Below are positions 17,885 to 27,302 of a stretch of DNA of 64,000 nucleotides, in pieces; the stretch's first letter is position 1, and every line of letters begins with the position of its first letter. This stretch comes from DATBLE01 sp963734065 (GTDB lineage: Bacteria; Actinomycetota; Thermoleophilia; Gaiellales; Gaiellaceae): NCBI GenBank assembly GCA_963734065.1, contig CAVTFN010000004.1:558001-622000 (forward strand). The letters run 5' to 3'. The notes under the pieces were generated by a model that did no database searches, was not told where the DNA came from, and worked only from the letters and a program-made list of their open reading frames with translations. Made by a program: the position numbers and the translations under genes.

Positions 17885-18247
17885 CGAAAGCGAGTCGCCC
17901 CTCCCGAACGCCCGGCACGAACGACGGATACTAGTGCTCGGATCGATCCACCGCCGCGGGCTTCGCCCTCGAGGGATCTACTGGGCCGAATGCTCCCGAA
18001 GGACAGGCCGAACGGCCCATAGCCATACGGCCAGCCTGTGGCCATCCTTCAGTTGGCGTGAAACTCGTGTTGCTGACCATGTCGGTGCTGCTCGCGTTCT
18101 CGGTTCCGTCGGGCTCGGGCTCGACGCATGCCCGGCCGATTTGCACGAGCGCAGCGTCGTCCGCCGGTCCGGGGGAACAAACCCTGACGACCTGGTATCC
18201 GGCCGGCTGCCTCCACCCGTAAGATCGAGGCTCGGCGACCGGGCCTG
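17885..18247. other. Intergenic region upstream of calcium-binding gene
   Basis: A stretch of 363 bases without a convincing gene. It should hold the promoter of the calcium-binding-repeat gene and the 3' region of the cyclic-nucleotide-binding gene. No clear promoter, terminator or RNA gene is recognisable; codon pattern gives no support for a protein. Confidence 0.5.
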
Positions 18248-18661
18248 TCAGACGGCGAGAGACTGCAGCCGCTCGCCCAGCGCCTTGATCACGCTCGTCT
18301 GCATCCTGGGCGTCCGCTCGAGGAGCTCCCAGAATTGACGTTCGGTGACGACGAGGAGCGACGAGTCCCGAGTCGTGCTCACCGTGGCGTTGCGCGGTGC
18401 TCCCGAGATGAGCGCCATCTCTCCGATGAAGTCCCCGGGGCCGAGCGAGTTGATCTTGCGGCCCTTGCGCCTCACCTCCACCTCCCCCTCGACGATCACC
18501 ATGCATTCGCGTCCACGCGCGCCTTCACGAATCAGGACCGCGCCCTCGGGTAGATCGATGAGGTCGGCGAGGCTGGCGATGGCTGCGAGCTGCTTCTTGC
18601 TGCACTGCGAGAACAGCGGGACCTTCTTCAGCAACTCGATCTTGCCGTCCTTGCGCAGCAT
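18248..18661 (-). CDS. Stand-alone cyclic-nucleotide-binding domain protein
   Basis: A protein of 137 residues consisting almost only of a CRP-type cyclic-nucleotide-binding domain: LFSQCSKKQLAAIASLADLI, the beta-roll segment VLIREGARGRECMVIVEGEV, and the phosphate-binding cassette GDFIGEMALISGAPRNATV, which keeps the Glu and Arg that contact the cyclic phosphate and ribose. There is no helix-turn-helix or kinase domain, so it probably works by protein contact. The large adenylate cyclase at 47625-50624 is a possible ligand source (inference). Confidence 0.85.
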   Translation of the reverse strand: MLRKDGKIELLKKVPLFSQCSKKQLAAIASLADLIDLPEGAVLIREGARGRECMVIVEGEVEVRRKGRKINSLGPGDFIGEMALISGAPRNATVSTTRDSSLLVVTERQFWELLERTPRMQTSVIKALGERLQSLAV

Positions 18662-18727
18662 CGCGCGATCTTAGAGCACTCGGTCGAAGGGAGTCCAGCG
18701 CCGGAACGCCACCCTGCGGTCGTGGCG

Positions 18728-19096
18728 CTAGCGACCCTGATCGGGCTCGACGTGGAGAGTGAGCCCCTCGACCGAGCGAACGCGGACAAGGGCTCCGGGC
18801 TCGGCGGCGACCTCCGAGCATGCCCGCCAGGTCTCGCCCTGGAGCCTGACCCGTCCCCAGGGCGCGCAGGGCTCGACCACCACCGCCCCCCGCCCGAGGA
18901 GTGTGTCGGTTCCGACCAGCGGCGCCTGACGCTTCGACCACCGGAGGCCGTACAGAATCCCGACGATCTCCCAGGTGATGGCGGCCGCCAGCCCGACACC
19001 GTTCCACGGATGCGGGAGCAGAAGCAAAAGAGCGAGCCCAACCAGCAGTGCAGGCACGGTTCTCTTGTACCCGAAACGCGCAGCGGCTGGCGCCAT
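18728..19096 (-). CDS. NfeD-like membrane protein
   Basis: A 122-residue protein with two hydrophobic helices (VPALLVGLALLLLLPHP, VGLAAAITWEIVGILYG) and a C-terminal OB-fold of the NfeD type: LVGTDTLLGRGAVVVEPCAP, then GRVRLQGETWRACS and VRVRSVEGLTLHVEP. NfeD proteins usually work with stomatin/SPFH proteins or ClpP-class proteases in membrane quality control. No such partner lies next to it here, so it is an orphan. The start ATG at 19096 gives a basic N-terminus before helix one. Confidence 0.82.
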   Translation of the reverse strand: MAPAAARFGYKRTVPALLVGLALLLLLPHPWNGVGLAAAITWEIVGILYGLRWSKRQAPLVGTDTLLGRGAVVVEPCAPWGRVRLQGETWRACSEVAAEPGALVRVRSVEGLTLHVEPDQGR

Positions 19097-19157
19097 GGCG
19101 CCTAAATTGCTGGCGCGGCCTATGGCCGTCCAGCCCGCACTGCGTTAGCTTGCAGCC

Positions 19158-22100
19158 ATGGCTGAGCCCCAAGCGTGGCCGTTCCTGGTCGTGCTGATGT
19201 CGAGGGCGCCGGCCACGAAGTCGGAGTCGGCGGCAGAGGAAGTGCGTGTCCACGGGCTCGGCTGGATCGTCGGCGACTACGTCGTGACGCTGGCACACGT
19301 CGCCGACCGCCTTCCTGATGCGATCCTGACGGTCCTCGACGATGTCGAGGTCTCGGTCGAGCGGCCGCCCCCGCATGAGCGGTTTGCGGTTTGCCGAGTG
19401 CTCGACAGCTCGACCACTGCGCGCACGGCGAGCCTGAGCCAGGTGACGCCCGGCGCGGAGTGCACCGTCGCGATAGTGCGTGACGACCTCCCGCGCGTGC
19501 GCCTCGTCACCGGCCGGGCGGAGAAGATCGATTCAGAAGGCCGTTTCACCGTCGCCCTTGATCAGCGACTCGGCGACTACGAGACGGCGAGCGGCTCGCC
19601 CGTCGTGTCGTCGGACGGGACCGTCGTCGGCATCGTCGGTCCCACTGCCACGTCAGGGTCCGTCGACGCGTACAGCCTCGACGAGCTGCGGACGCTGATC
19701 ACTCCCGCGGCGACAGCGCAGGAGGAACCAACGCCGGCACCGTCACTGGCGATCAGCGAGGCGACGCGGAACGCGCTCGGGTACGCACTGGGGCTCACGG
19801 GCGGCATGGCGTTTCCAGGATTCGTGCCCGGCCCGGAAATCGGAGCGCATGCTGCAGTGCTGCTCGGCGTGCTGCGGTCTGCGATGGACGAGAGCGAGCC
19901 AACGGTTCCGCGCGATCTCCTGAACTTCATCTCCGAGCGCCACGACCAACCCGTGGGGCTGGTCGACTCGGCAGTGAGTGCAGTCGGGCTGATGACGCCG
20001 ATCTATCCGCCCGACCCGCGTCCGGCCGACGCGACGCTCTCGAGCTCGCCGCTTGCGCCGGTCCTCGCGGCAGCCGAAGGGTTCCGCGTAGACATCGAGC
20101 CCTCTGGGCGGCTCCAGCGCCGGTTCTTGCTCGCCGCGGTGCTCACTCAGCCGACGACCGCGTTCCCGCCGCCGCTGTTCGAAGCGCTCGGCGTCACGAT
20201 CCCGGAGCTGCGCGAGGCGCTCCGGCGGTCGATCGCCTCGCGGCGCGACGAACCGGTCGAGCTCTGGAACGAGGCTCTCGCAGAGCCGCCGCCGCCGGCT
20301 CCATTCGAGCTCGCCGGCGGCATCTCCAAGGACCTGGTCGATCCGACAGAGGGCATCACGCTCGACCGCGACGACCTCGGCGTTCGCGACTACGTGACCA
20401 TGTTCGCAACGGTCATCGCCGACAGGAACACGCCGATGCCGCTCTCATTCGGACTGTTCGGCGAGTGGGGCTCCGGCAAGAGCTACTTCATGGGCCTGCT
20501 GCGCGAACAGGTCAAGACGCTCGCGCGGTCCGAAGACAACCGTTACTGCAGCGAGATCGTCCAGATCGGGTTCAACGCCTGGCACTACTCCGACAGCAAT
20601 CTGTGGGCCAGCCTCGGCGACGAGATCTTCGAGCGCCTCGCCGGCTCGGGCGAGACCGACGCGACGCGACGCAAGCGCTTGAGGAAGGAGCTCGGCAAGA
20701 AGCTACAGCGACGTAAGGAGCTGGAGGACGCGGCTGCGACGGCAAGAGAAGAGGTCACGCGCCTGACCGTTGCGCTCGACGAGGCGTCGATCAACCGCTC
20801 GGCTTCTGCCCGGGAATTCGTGACGGCCGTGCTCGGCTCGCCGACGTTCCGGAGCGACCTGGACAAGGCCTGGAGCCAGCTCGGGGTGCAGAGCACGGCG
20901 GAGAAGGTGCGCCTGCTTGCAGGTGAGCTGAGCGAGACGCCTGACGACCTGACGACGGTGAATCGAGCTCTTGGAGGAAGACGACGATGGCTCGTCTTCG
21001 CGGGACTCGTCGGCGCCGTGGCCGTCGTCGTCGTCGGAGCAGTCGCGTCCCGTGCATGGCTCGCGGGAGGTGGAGTGGTCGTGCTCGCAGCGGTCGTCGC
21101 GATCGCCGACCGGGTGATCATGCGGGTTCGTTCAGGGGCACGACTGCTCCATGAAGTCGCAGGGAATCTGCGAACCCAGGAGGCGGAGGGGGCAGAAAAG
21201 GCGCGCAAGCAACTTCGGCAGGCGGAAGCGAGCGAGCAGGTGGTGCGAGTGCAACTCGACGAGATGACGGCGCAGGTGGCGGATATCGGCCGCGAGCTGG
21301 CAGAGCTCACACCTGGCCAGCGGCTCTACAACTTCATCGCCGAGCGCGCGGGAAGCGAGACCTACCGCAGCCAGCTCGGGCTGATCTCGACCATCCGAAA
21401 GGACTTCCTGGAGCTGACGCGTCTGATGAAGGCCTGGCAGAAGAGCAGTGCGTCCAAGGGTGGGCGACGGTCTCCCAAGCCGATCGACCGCATCGTTCTC
21501 TATATCGACGATCTCGACCGCTGCTCCCCGCAGCAGGTGGTCGAGGTGCTCCAGGCCGTGCATCTGCTCCTCGCGCTCGATCTGTTCGTGGTCGTCGTCG
21601 GCGTCGATCCGCGCTGGCTTCTGCGTGCCCTGCGCCGCCAGTACCGCGCCATGCTCACGATGGGTTCACGACCGGCGGACCAGGACGCGCGGTGGGAGAC
21701 GACTCCCCAGGACTACATGGAGAAGATCTTCAACATCCCGTTCGCGCTGCCGCGGATGACCCCCGCGAGCTTCGAACGGCTCGTGCGTAGCGTCGCCGTG
21801 GCCGAGCCGCCTCCTGACGAGGAACACGAACCTGCCGGCGAGCATCCCCCCTTGCCGACTCCTCCGACCGAGGCCACTGCCGTGCAGGTGCGGACCCCCG
21901 ACGACGGAAGCGCGGTGACGGGTGACGTTCCCGCCGCGATCCCGGTCGAGGCGGGATCCGAGGTGGCCGCGCTCCAGAGCGCCGAGGCCCAGGCGCCCGA
22001 AGTGCGAGCGATCACGGAGGGTGAGCTGAAGATGCTTGCCGCGCTCGCACCGCTCGTCGAGACGCCACGTGAGACGAAGCGATTGCTGAACCTGTACCGC

Positions 22101-22565
22101 ATGATCCGCTCGACCCGCAATCTCAGCCCGGCCTCGCAGTTCCTGGGTGACGATCAGACACCTGGCGATCATGAAGCCGTCGTCATCCTGCTCGGCTTGC
22201 TGAGTGGCCAGGGGCGGCTGCTCGAGAACGTGCTCGCGGCCCCGAAAAGCCGCGGCATCAAGGGCGGTCTCCGCTTCCGTGCCAGGAACGAGCGTTGGGC
22301 CGATTTCGTCATGGATATGCAACCTCGCCGGCCGCGGTCGACCTGGCGAAACGCCATCGTCGGCTCGATCGAGGGGGCCGACCTGGCTGACTGGAAGCGC
22401 CTCGCGGATGGGCTCGCCGAGACGTCGAAGCTCGTCACGATCCCGGACCTCGAGCCGTTCCAACTGTGGGCGCCACGGATCGCCCGCTTCTCGTTTCTGC
22501 TCTCCGCGTACGCCCAGGAAGACACTGCGGCCTCCATTGACCCGCTCAGCACGCAAACCAGCTAG
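19158..22565 (+). CDS. Trypsin-like protease domain fused to membrane-anchored KAP P-loop NTPase
   Basis: A protein of 1135 residues with three parts. Residues 1-175 look like a trypsin-like serine protease: GWIVGDYVVTLAHVAD places a catalytic-type His47, and ETASGSPVVS places Ser145; the Asp is not clear. Residues 190-400 are unassigned. From about 420 comes a KAP-family NTPase: Walker A FGEWGSGKS near 434-441, an inserted pair of membrane helices near 612-660, coiled coil around 670-715, and the hallmark Walker B IVLYIDDLDRCSPQQVVEVL near 778. A low-complexity Pro/Glu linker near 880-950 precedes the C-terminal helical domain. KAP NTPases include F-plasmid PifA, which excludes phage T7. A membrane-bound conflict or defence role is inferred. 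It ends 62 bases before the tRNA-derived repeat. Confidence 0.88.
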   Translation: MAEPQAWPFLVVLMSRAPATKSESAAEEVRVHGLGWIVGDYVVTLAHVADRLPDAILTVLDDVEVSVERPPPHERFAVCRVLDSSTTARTASLSQVTPGAECTVAIVRDDLPRVRLVTGRAEKIDSEGRFTVALDQRLGDYETASGSPVVSSDGTVVGIVGPTATSGSVDAYSLDELRTLITPAATAQEEPTPAPSLAISEATRNALGYALGLTGGMAFPGFVPGPEIGAHAAVLLGVLRSAMDESEPTVPRDLLNFISERHDQPVGLVDSAVSAVGLMTPIYPPDPRPADATLSSSPLAPVLAAAEGFRVDIEPSGRLQRRFLLAAVLTQPTTAFPPPLFEALGVTIPELREALRRSIASRRDEPVELWNEALAEPPPPAPFELAGGISKDLVDPTEGITLDRDDLGVRDYVTMFATVIADRNTPMPLSFGLFGEWGSGKSYFMGLLREQVKTLARSEDNRYCSEIVQIGFNAWHYSDSNLWASLGDEIFERLAGSGETDATRRKRLRKELGKKLQRRKELEDAAATAREEVTRLTVALDEASINRSASAREFVTAVLGSPTFRSDLDKAWSQLGVQSTAEKVRLLAGELSETPDDLTTVNRALGGRRRWLVFAGLVGAVAVVVVGAVASRAWLAGGGVVVLAAVVAIADRVIMRVRSGARLLHEVAGNLRTQEAEGAEKARKQLRQAEASEQVVRVQLDEMTAQVADIGRELAELTPGQRLYNFIAERAGSETYRSQLGLISTIRKDFLELTRLMKAWQKSSASKGGRRSPKPIDRIVLYIDDLDRCSPQQVVEVLQAVHLLLALDLFVVVVGVDPRWLLRALRRQYRAMLTMGSRPADQDARWETTPQDYMEKIFNIPFALPRMTPASFERLVRSVAVAEPPPDEEHEPAGEHPPLPTPPTEATAVQVRTPDDGSAVTGDVPAAIPVEAGSEVAALQSAEAQAPEVRAITEGELKMLAALAPLVETPRETKRLLNLYRMIRSTRNLSPASQFLGDDQTPGDHEAVVILLGLLSGQGRLLENVLAAPKSRGIKGGLRFRARNERWADFVMDMQPRRPRSTWRNAIVGSIEGADLADWKRLADGLAETSKLVTIPDLEPFQLWAPRIARFSFLLSAYAQEDTAASIDPLSTQTS

Positions 22566-22627
22566 AGAGAGCGTCCGCCCAGTTGACGACTATCAGGTCG
22601 ATTCCCAGAGCGCCCAGGTCACGCCTT

Positions 22628-22670
22628 ATGGGCCGTGAAGGATTCGAACCTTCGACCTTGGGATTAAGAG
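22628..22670. repeat. Distal attachment repeat: 43-bp copy of tRNA-Lys 3' part
   Basis: The 43 bases are identical to 38002-38044, which run from the 3' end of tRNA-Lys(CTT) into the anticodon loop. Sequence on both sides differs from the tRNA locus, so this is a detached tRNA fragment rather than a second tRNA gene. Such fragments are the usual mark of tyrosine-recombinase integration into a tRNA. It defines the left end of the island. Confidence 0.85.
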
Positions 22671-22991
22671 ATGCCTGCCGCAGGTTCGGCTGGGTTCGGT
22701 TGCGCTGGAAGCAGGCTGGTTTGCCCTGTCTCGGCGCCTCGCTGTTTCGGTCGTTCTCGGTGGTTTGGGTTGCCCCAAAGTTGCCCCGCACTTACGGACG
22801 CGCCGGTTCCTGCCAGGAAACCAGCTCGTTGATTCCGACCCTTCCGGCGGGGGACCGGATATTCAAACGCCCGCCTGCGTCGTCCTTTCATCTGGCTCGG
22901 TCGAACCATCTGGCTCGGTCTGAGTCGAGCGACGGCGCGGGTCTCTTGCTCAGGACACGGCTTGGAGCGGCGGGTCGACCGGGCCGGTTAC
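22671..22991. other. Non-coding left end of island
   Basis: There are 321 bases between the attachment repeat and the VIT-type gene with no supported gene. An integrase would be expected here. A minus-strand frame open over 22664-22909 ends inside the repeat and contains GQLWGN, which is reminiscent of some phage integrase tails, but no catalytic Arg-His-Arg-Tyr box is present. At most it is a remnant. A hyphenated ATCTGGCTCGGTC direct repeat occurs around 22890-22920. Confidence 0.45.
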
Positions 22992-23831
22992 CTAGCCGGC
23001 GAGAGTGGTGACCAGGTGCCCGATTGCGTATCCGACGCCGGCGCTGACGGAGCCGACTATCACCACCTGGACGCCCGAGCGCAGCAGGGAAAGGCGGGTT
23101 ACGCGGCCCTTTGCGACTCCGACTGCGAAGAGCGCGAGGAGCGTGCAGACAAGGCTGATCGCGAGCGCGAGGTTGAGGGGGAAGAAGAAGTACGGCCAGA
23201 GCGGCACGATCGCGGCTCCCAGGTAGGTGGCGCCGACGACGAGCGCGTCGCCGAGTGCGGCGCCGCCCGCGTCGGGAGAGAGTCCAAGTTCCTTCTGGAC
23301 TTTGGTGCGGAGGAACACATTCGGGTTCGAGGCGAGTCCGAGTGCGACCGTCTCTGCTTGCTGGCGGGAGAGGCCTTCGCGCTCGAGGACGATGGCAAGT
23401 TCGTCTGTTTCGCGGTCGGGGAACTCGTCGATCTCCCGTCCTTCCGAGGCGATCTCGGACGCGTACAGTTGCTCTTCGGCTTGGCTGGCGAGGTAGGAGC
23501 CGCCGCCCATCGAGATCGCCCCCGCGACCGCTTCAGCAAGGCCGGCGACGATGATCAGCGAGCGGGCGGGATGCGCGGCTGCCATGCCGGTGACGACACC
23601 GAGCGGGACGAGCAGACCGTCTTGAGCGCCGAGCACGAACTCGCGGATGCGCGAGAGCCGCCCGATCCGCTCCGCCTCTCCGAGGGAATGCTCTTGGATG
23701 TGCCGTGTTGCTTCGGCGCGGGCAGCGTCGTCGATTTGCGCATCGTCGGGCTGGGGCGGGGGGTCATCTCCGCCGTAGCTCAATTCATCGGGCAAGAGCG
23801 CTCGCGGCTTGGGCCGACCGTACCGGGGCAA
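22992..23831 (-). CDS. VIT-family (CCC1-like) iron/manganese transporter
   Basis: A membrane protein of 279 residues of the vacuolar iron transporter (VIT/CCC1/DUF125) family, which moves Fe2+ or Mn2+. Seen in order: an acidic-His N-terminal stretch (EATRHIQEHSLGEAERIG), helix one with the family motif FVLGAQDGLLVPLGVVTG, helix two with AEAVAGAISMGGGSYLASQ, a cytoplasmic metal-binding helical region rich in Glu (EEQLYASEIASEGREIDEFP), and three C-terminal helices. The start is uncertain: TTG 23831 gives the longest form, with no clear ribosome binding site; a later TTG at the LLPDELSYGG segment is possible. It is the first island gene from the left. Confidence 0.85.
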   Translation of the reverse strand: MPRYGRPKPRALLPDELSYGGDDPPPQPDDAQIDDAARAEATRHIQEHSLGEAERIGRLSRIREFVLGAQDGLLVPLGVVTGMAAAHPARSLIIVAGLAEAVAGAISMGGGSYLASQAEEQLYASEIASEGREIDEFPDRETDELAIVLEREGLSRQQAETVALGLASNPNVFLRTKVQKELGLSPDAGGAALGDALVVGATYLGAAIVPLWPYFFFPLNLALAISLVCTLLALFAVGVAKGRVTRLSLLRSGVQVVIVGSVSAGVGYAIGHLVTTLAG

Positions 23832-23891
23832 GATCGGGGGGTGTCACTGCTTCGTCGGTCGATGGCCGTTGTCGTCATTGATCGACTCGTG

Positions 23892-26501
23892 TCAGCTGGT
23901 GGGTGCCGGCGTGGGCGGTGTTGGTGTGGATTCGTGTGGCCAGAGATGCCAGCGTGAGGCTATGCGGGTGATATGTCGCTGTTGGTGGCTGATGTGGAGG
24001 GCGAGGGGGCGGCCGCCTTGGTGTTTGAAGAAGAGGGCGACGCCGAGTTGGGCGAGGGCGAGGTAGGTGATGATCATGCCGGCCAGGACGGCGAGGAAGG
24101 AGAGTGGCAGGGGCTGGAAGCCGAGCAGGTGGGCGATTGGTTCGATGTAGGGGATGGCGACGCCGAGGGCGGCGCATCCGAGTGTGGCGATGAGGAGCGG
24201 TTGGCTGGGGCGGCTCTTGAAGAAGGGGACGCGGCGGGTGCGGATGACGAAGATGACGAGTGTCTGCGTGGTCAGGGACTCGACGAACCAACCGGAGCGA
24301 AATAGCTCTGGGCCGGCGTCGAAGACGCGCAGCATGACCGCGAAGGTAAGGAAGTCGTAGACGCTTGAGATCGGGCCGAAGAAGGCCATGAAGCGGCGGA
24401 TCAGGCTGATGTCCCACTGGGCGGGGCGGGCGAGGAGTTCCTCGTCGACGTTGTCGGTTGGGATGGTCATCTCGCTGACGTCGTAGAGAAGGTTGTTGAG
24501 CAGGATCTGCGTCGGGAGCATCGGCAGGAAGGAGAGAAAAAGGGAGGCGCCGGCGGCGGAGATCATGTTGCCGAAGTTGGATGAGGTGCCCATCAGCACG
24601 TACTTGATGGTGTTGGCGAAGATGCGGCGGCCCTCGACGACACCGTCGGCGATGATCCCGAGGTCTTTGTCGAGCAGCACGACGTCGGCGGCGTCCTTGG
24701 CGACGTCGGCCGCGGAGTCGACGGAGATCCCCACGTCGGCGTCGTGGAGGGCGATCGCGTCGTTGACGCCGTCGCCGAGGAAACCGACATCGGCGCCGAG
24801 GCTTCTCTGCGCGAGGATGATGCGCGACTTCTGCTCGGGACTGACGCGGGCGAAGATGGTTGTCTGCGGCAGCAGCGCGAGTAGGGCAGCGTCATCCAGC
24901 GTCGCGAGCTCAGGACCGGTCACGACCTTTCCGGACTCGAGGCCGACCTGGCGGCAGAGGTGCGCTGCGACTTGGCCGTTGTCTCCGGTCACGATCTTGA
25001 CCGTGACGCCGAGACGATCGAGGCGTGCGAGCGACTCCTTCACGTCGGGTTTGGCCGGGTCGGAGAAGGAGAGGAAGCCGTCCAGGGACAGGTTGTGCTC
25101 GTCGTCGGGGCCGAGGCGCTCGCTCGTGAGCGTGCGGCTGGCGACGGCAACAACGCGCGCGCCGGAGGCGAAGAGCTCGTCGAGAGTCGCCTGCGCCTCG
25201 GCGGGTGCGTGTGCGCAGCGGGCGAGAACACCCTCGGGGGCGCCCTTGGTGACCAGCAGTCGACCCTGAGGTGAATCAACCAGCACCGAAGCGAGTTGCC
25301 GCTCATGGTCGAAGGGAAGGTGATCGAGCGTTGGCCAACCCTCGTCCCTGGTGGAGGTCTGCTCGGCGGCCCAGAGCGCGCGGTCGAGTTCGTTGCCGGT
25401 CTTGTCGCTGCAGGCCAGGCCGAGCGCGTGAACGTGGCCGTCGGGATTGCCTCGGCAGTCGAGCGGCTGGCTGAACGAGATGTGACCCTCGGTCAGGGTG
25501 CCGGTCTTGTCCGTGAACAGGACCTGGACGTTGCCGAGGTCTTCGATGCAGACCAGACGCTTGACGATCACCCGGCGCCTTGCCAGCCGCCGCGCGCCTG
25601 TGGCCAGGCTGACGGTGACGATCGCCGGAAGCAGCTGCGGCGTCAGCCCGACAGCGATCGCGAGCGCGAACAAGGCCGACTGAAGGACCGAGCGGCCGAG
25701 AGCGGCGTTGATCACGAAGATCGAGCCCGCCAGCACCACGGTGACGATCGCGAGCAGCCGCGAGAACGCTTGCAGCCCTTGCTGGAACGCGGTCTGCCCT
25801 TGCCGCTGACCCAGGCGCAACGCGATTGCGCCGAACGCGGTCGAGGGGCCCGTACGAATCACCAGCCCCCGCCCGTCCCCACCCCGCACGAGCGTGCCCA
25901 TGAACGCACACGAAGGCAAATCGAGCAACGATTCGCCCGGGGGGTGCGCATCAGCTGTCTTGGCCGCCACCTGAGACTCGCCTGTCAGCACAGACTCATC
26001 GCACTCCAGACCGTGCGCCTCCAACAGGCGCAGATCGGCCGGAACGACGTCGCCGATCCGCAGGTGCACGACATCACCAGGAACGATCTCGCTAACAGCG
26101 ACCTCCGCTGGCTGCCCGTCGCGATCGACGAACGCCAGGTGCCTGATCTGCGAGTGCAACGCCTCGACCGCCCTCTCCGAGCGGTACTCGTTGAAGAAAC
26201 TCAGACCGACACTCATCGCCATGATGCCGACAATGATCAACGCCTCCGTCCGGTCACCAACCACAGCCGAGACGACAGCCGCGAAGAGCAACAACAGCAA
26301 CAGATAACTCCGCAGCTGACGCACAAGCACCGACAGAGCGCTGACGCCGTGCGAACGCAACACATTCGGCCCATAAACGGCCAGACGCCGCACTGCCTCG
26401 ACGCTCGACAGGCCCGTATCCGTTGAGCCAAGCTCGCCCAGCGCATCCGTAACAGGCAATTCCGCGACTACAGCCAGATCGAGCTGCTGCGGTTCGCCCA
26501 T
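23892..26501 (-). CDS. P-type ATPase, MgtA-like (P3B)
   Basis: A cation-pumping ATPase of about 869 residues. Actuator motif LTGES is near residue 172, the phosphorylated Asp is in FTDKTGTLTEG near 330, nucleotide-domain motifs KGAPEGVL and VTGDNGQVAAHL follow, and the hinge is GDGVNDAIALHDADVGISVD. The helix-4 segment AVGLTPQLLPAIVTVSLATG and LPMLPTQILLNNLLYDVSE match the magnesium-transporting P3B group more than Ca2+ or heavy-metal pumps. ATG 26501 (MGEPQQLDLA) is preferred; GTG 26540 would add 13 residues. The C-terminal tail (HISHQQRHITRIASRWHLWP) is unusually His/Arg-rich. It follows the VIT-type gene on the same strand. Confidence 0.9.
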   Translation of the reverse strand: MGEPQQLDLAVVAELPVTDALGELGSTDTGLSSVEAVRRLAVYGPNVLRSHGVSALSVLVRQLRSYLLLLLLFAAVVSAVVGDRTEALIIVGIMAMSVGLSFFNEYRSERAVEALHSQIRHLAFVDRDGQPAEVAVSEIVPGDVVHLRIGDVVPADLRLLEAHGLECDESVLTGESQVAAKTADAHPPGESLLDLPSCAFMGTLVRGGDGRGLVIRTGPSTAFGAIALRLGQRQGQTAFQQGLQAFSRLLAIVTVVLAGSIFVINAALGRSVLQSALFALAIAVGLTPQLLPAIVTVSLATGARRLARRRVIVKRLVCIEDLGNVQVLFTDKTGTLTEGHISFSQPLDCRGNPDGHVHALGLACSDKTGNELDRALWAAEQTSTRDEGWPTLDHLPFDHERQLASVLVDSPQGRLLVTKGAPEGVLARCAHAPAEAQATLDELFASGARVVAVASRTLTSERLGPDDEHNLSLDGFLSFSDPAKPDVKESLARLDRLGVTVKIVTGDNGQVAAHLCRQVGLESGKVVTGPELATLDDAALLALLPQTTIFARVSPEQKSRIILAQRSLGADVGFLGDGVNDAIALHDADVGISVDSAADVAKDAADVVLLDKDLGIIADGVVEGRRIFANTIKYVLMGTSSNFGNMISAAGASLFLSFLPMLPTQILLNNLLYDVSEMTIPTDNVDEELLARPAQWDISLIRRFMAFFGPISSVYDFLTFAVMLRVFDAGPELFRSGWFVESLTTQTLVIFVIRTRRVPFFKSRPSQPLLIATLGCAALGVAIPYIEPIAHLLGFQPLPLSFLAVLAGMIITYLALAQLGVALFFKHQGGRPLALHISHQQRHITRIASRWHLWPHESTPTPPTPAPTS

Positions 26502-26611
26502 CTTCTCAGGCACCAGGGAGCGACCGCTCAAACCAAGCACGCTGACACCACCATCGCACGCGACGCGGCCGCGACCTGGGCCGGCAACTGGAGCAAGGCC
26601 GGCCGTGGCTT

Positions 26612-26899
26612 CTACTCGGGTTCGGACTTCTTCGTGCTCTTCTCGTCGCTCTTCCTTGCGCGCTTGTCTGATGTATCGGCGCTGTCGCTGGCACGAATTG
26701 TCGACTCGGGCTTCTGCTCGCCCTGGCCGTAGTCGGTCGAATAGAAGCCTGTTCCCGTGAAGGAGGTGGAGATCGGGTAGAAGACTCTGCTCACCGGTGC
26801 TGCACCGCAGACCTCGCAGGCGGTCGGAGGCGAAGCGCCCATGGTGTGGATCACCTCGAACTCGTGGCCCTTCGGGCAGCGGTACCCGTAGGTGGGCAT
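26612..26899 (-). CDS. FmdB-family zinc-ribbon regulatory protein
   Basis: A protein of 95 residues. The N-terminal MPTYGYRCPKGHEFEVIH and ACEVCGAAPVSRVFYP form the FmdB/CxxC zinc ribbon (ligands C-x-x-GH and C-x-x-C). The last 35 residues are low-complexity and charged (SDKRARKSDEKSTKKSEPE), probably disordered. FmdB proteins are named after a regulator of formamidase genes, but most members are of unknown function. It stands between the P-type ATPase gene and the divergent DUF1918 gene. Confidence 0.85.
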   Translation of the reverse strand: MPTYGYRCPKGHEFEVIHTMGASPPTACEVCGAAPVSRVFYPISTSFTGTGFYSTDYGQGEQKPESTIRASDSADTSDKRARKSDEKSTKKSEPE

Positions 26900-27019
26900 C
26901 CCCTCAGGCTATGGGTCAGGCGGCTCGCGTGCATCCAGCCACGACTCGATCAGGGCTGATGCTGGTGAGCGGGGGGAGGATAGGGTTCTACCTGGGGAAA
27001 TCAAGAAGGGAGGTCTGCG

Positions 27020-27247
27020 ATGGCGCAGGCACAGGACACGCCCCGAGCGCACGTTGGCGACTTGGTGATCGTGGAGGGGCACCGGATCGGCGAGGCTCGC
27101 CGGATCGGCGAGATCCTCGAGGTGCTCGGCGAGGCTGGGCACGAGCACTACCGCGTCCGCTGGGACGACGACCATGAGAGCGTCTTCTATCCCTCCAGCG
27201 ACTCGACGATCCAGAAAGCCGAGCCGCGGAAGAAGCGAAGACAGTGA
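27020..27247 (+). CDS. DUF1918 small protein
   Basis: A 75-residue protein with the DUF1918 fold: GDLVIVEGHRIGEARRIGEI, then HYRVRWDDDHESVFYPSSD, an SH3-like small barrel. The Mycobacterium tuberculosis members Rv0569 and Rv2302 belong to this family, and Rv0569 is in the DosR dormancy regulon (established knowledge). A GGGAGG ribosome binding site precedes the ATG. It begins a run of three small co-directional genes. The Lys/Arg tail (EPRKKRRQ) could touch nucleic acid. Confidence 0.85.
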   Translation: MAQAQDTPRAHVGDLVIVEGHRIGEARRIGEILEVLGEAGHEHYRVRWDDDHESVFYPSSDSTIQKAEPRKKRRQ

Positions 27248-27302
27248 CGAAGTGAGGTTCTTGGGTTAGGTTCCACTGCCCCACCTGATCTAGGGTGCCG
27301 AC

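Noticed and set aside
22664..22909. Possible integrase C-terminus (GQLWGN)
   Set aside because: Too short and without the catalytic residues of a tyrosine recombinase; mentioned only as a possible remnant.
22583..23011. Frame encoding GREGFEPSTLGLR
   Set aside because: The peptide is the translation of the tRNA-Lys 3' fragment, not a protein motif.
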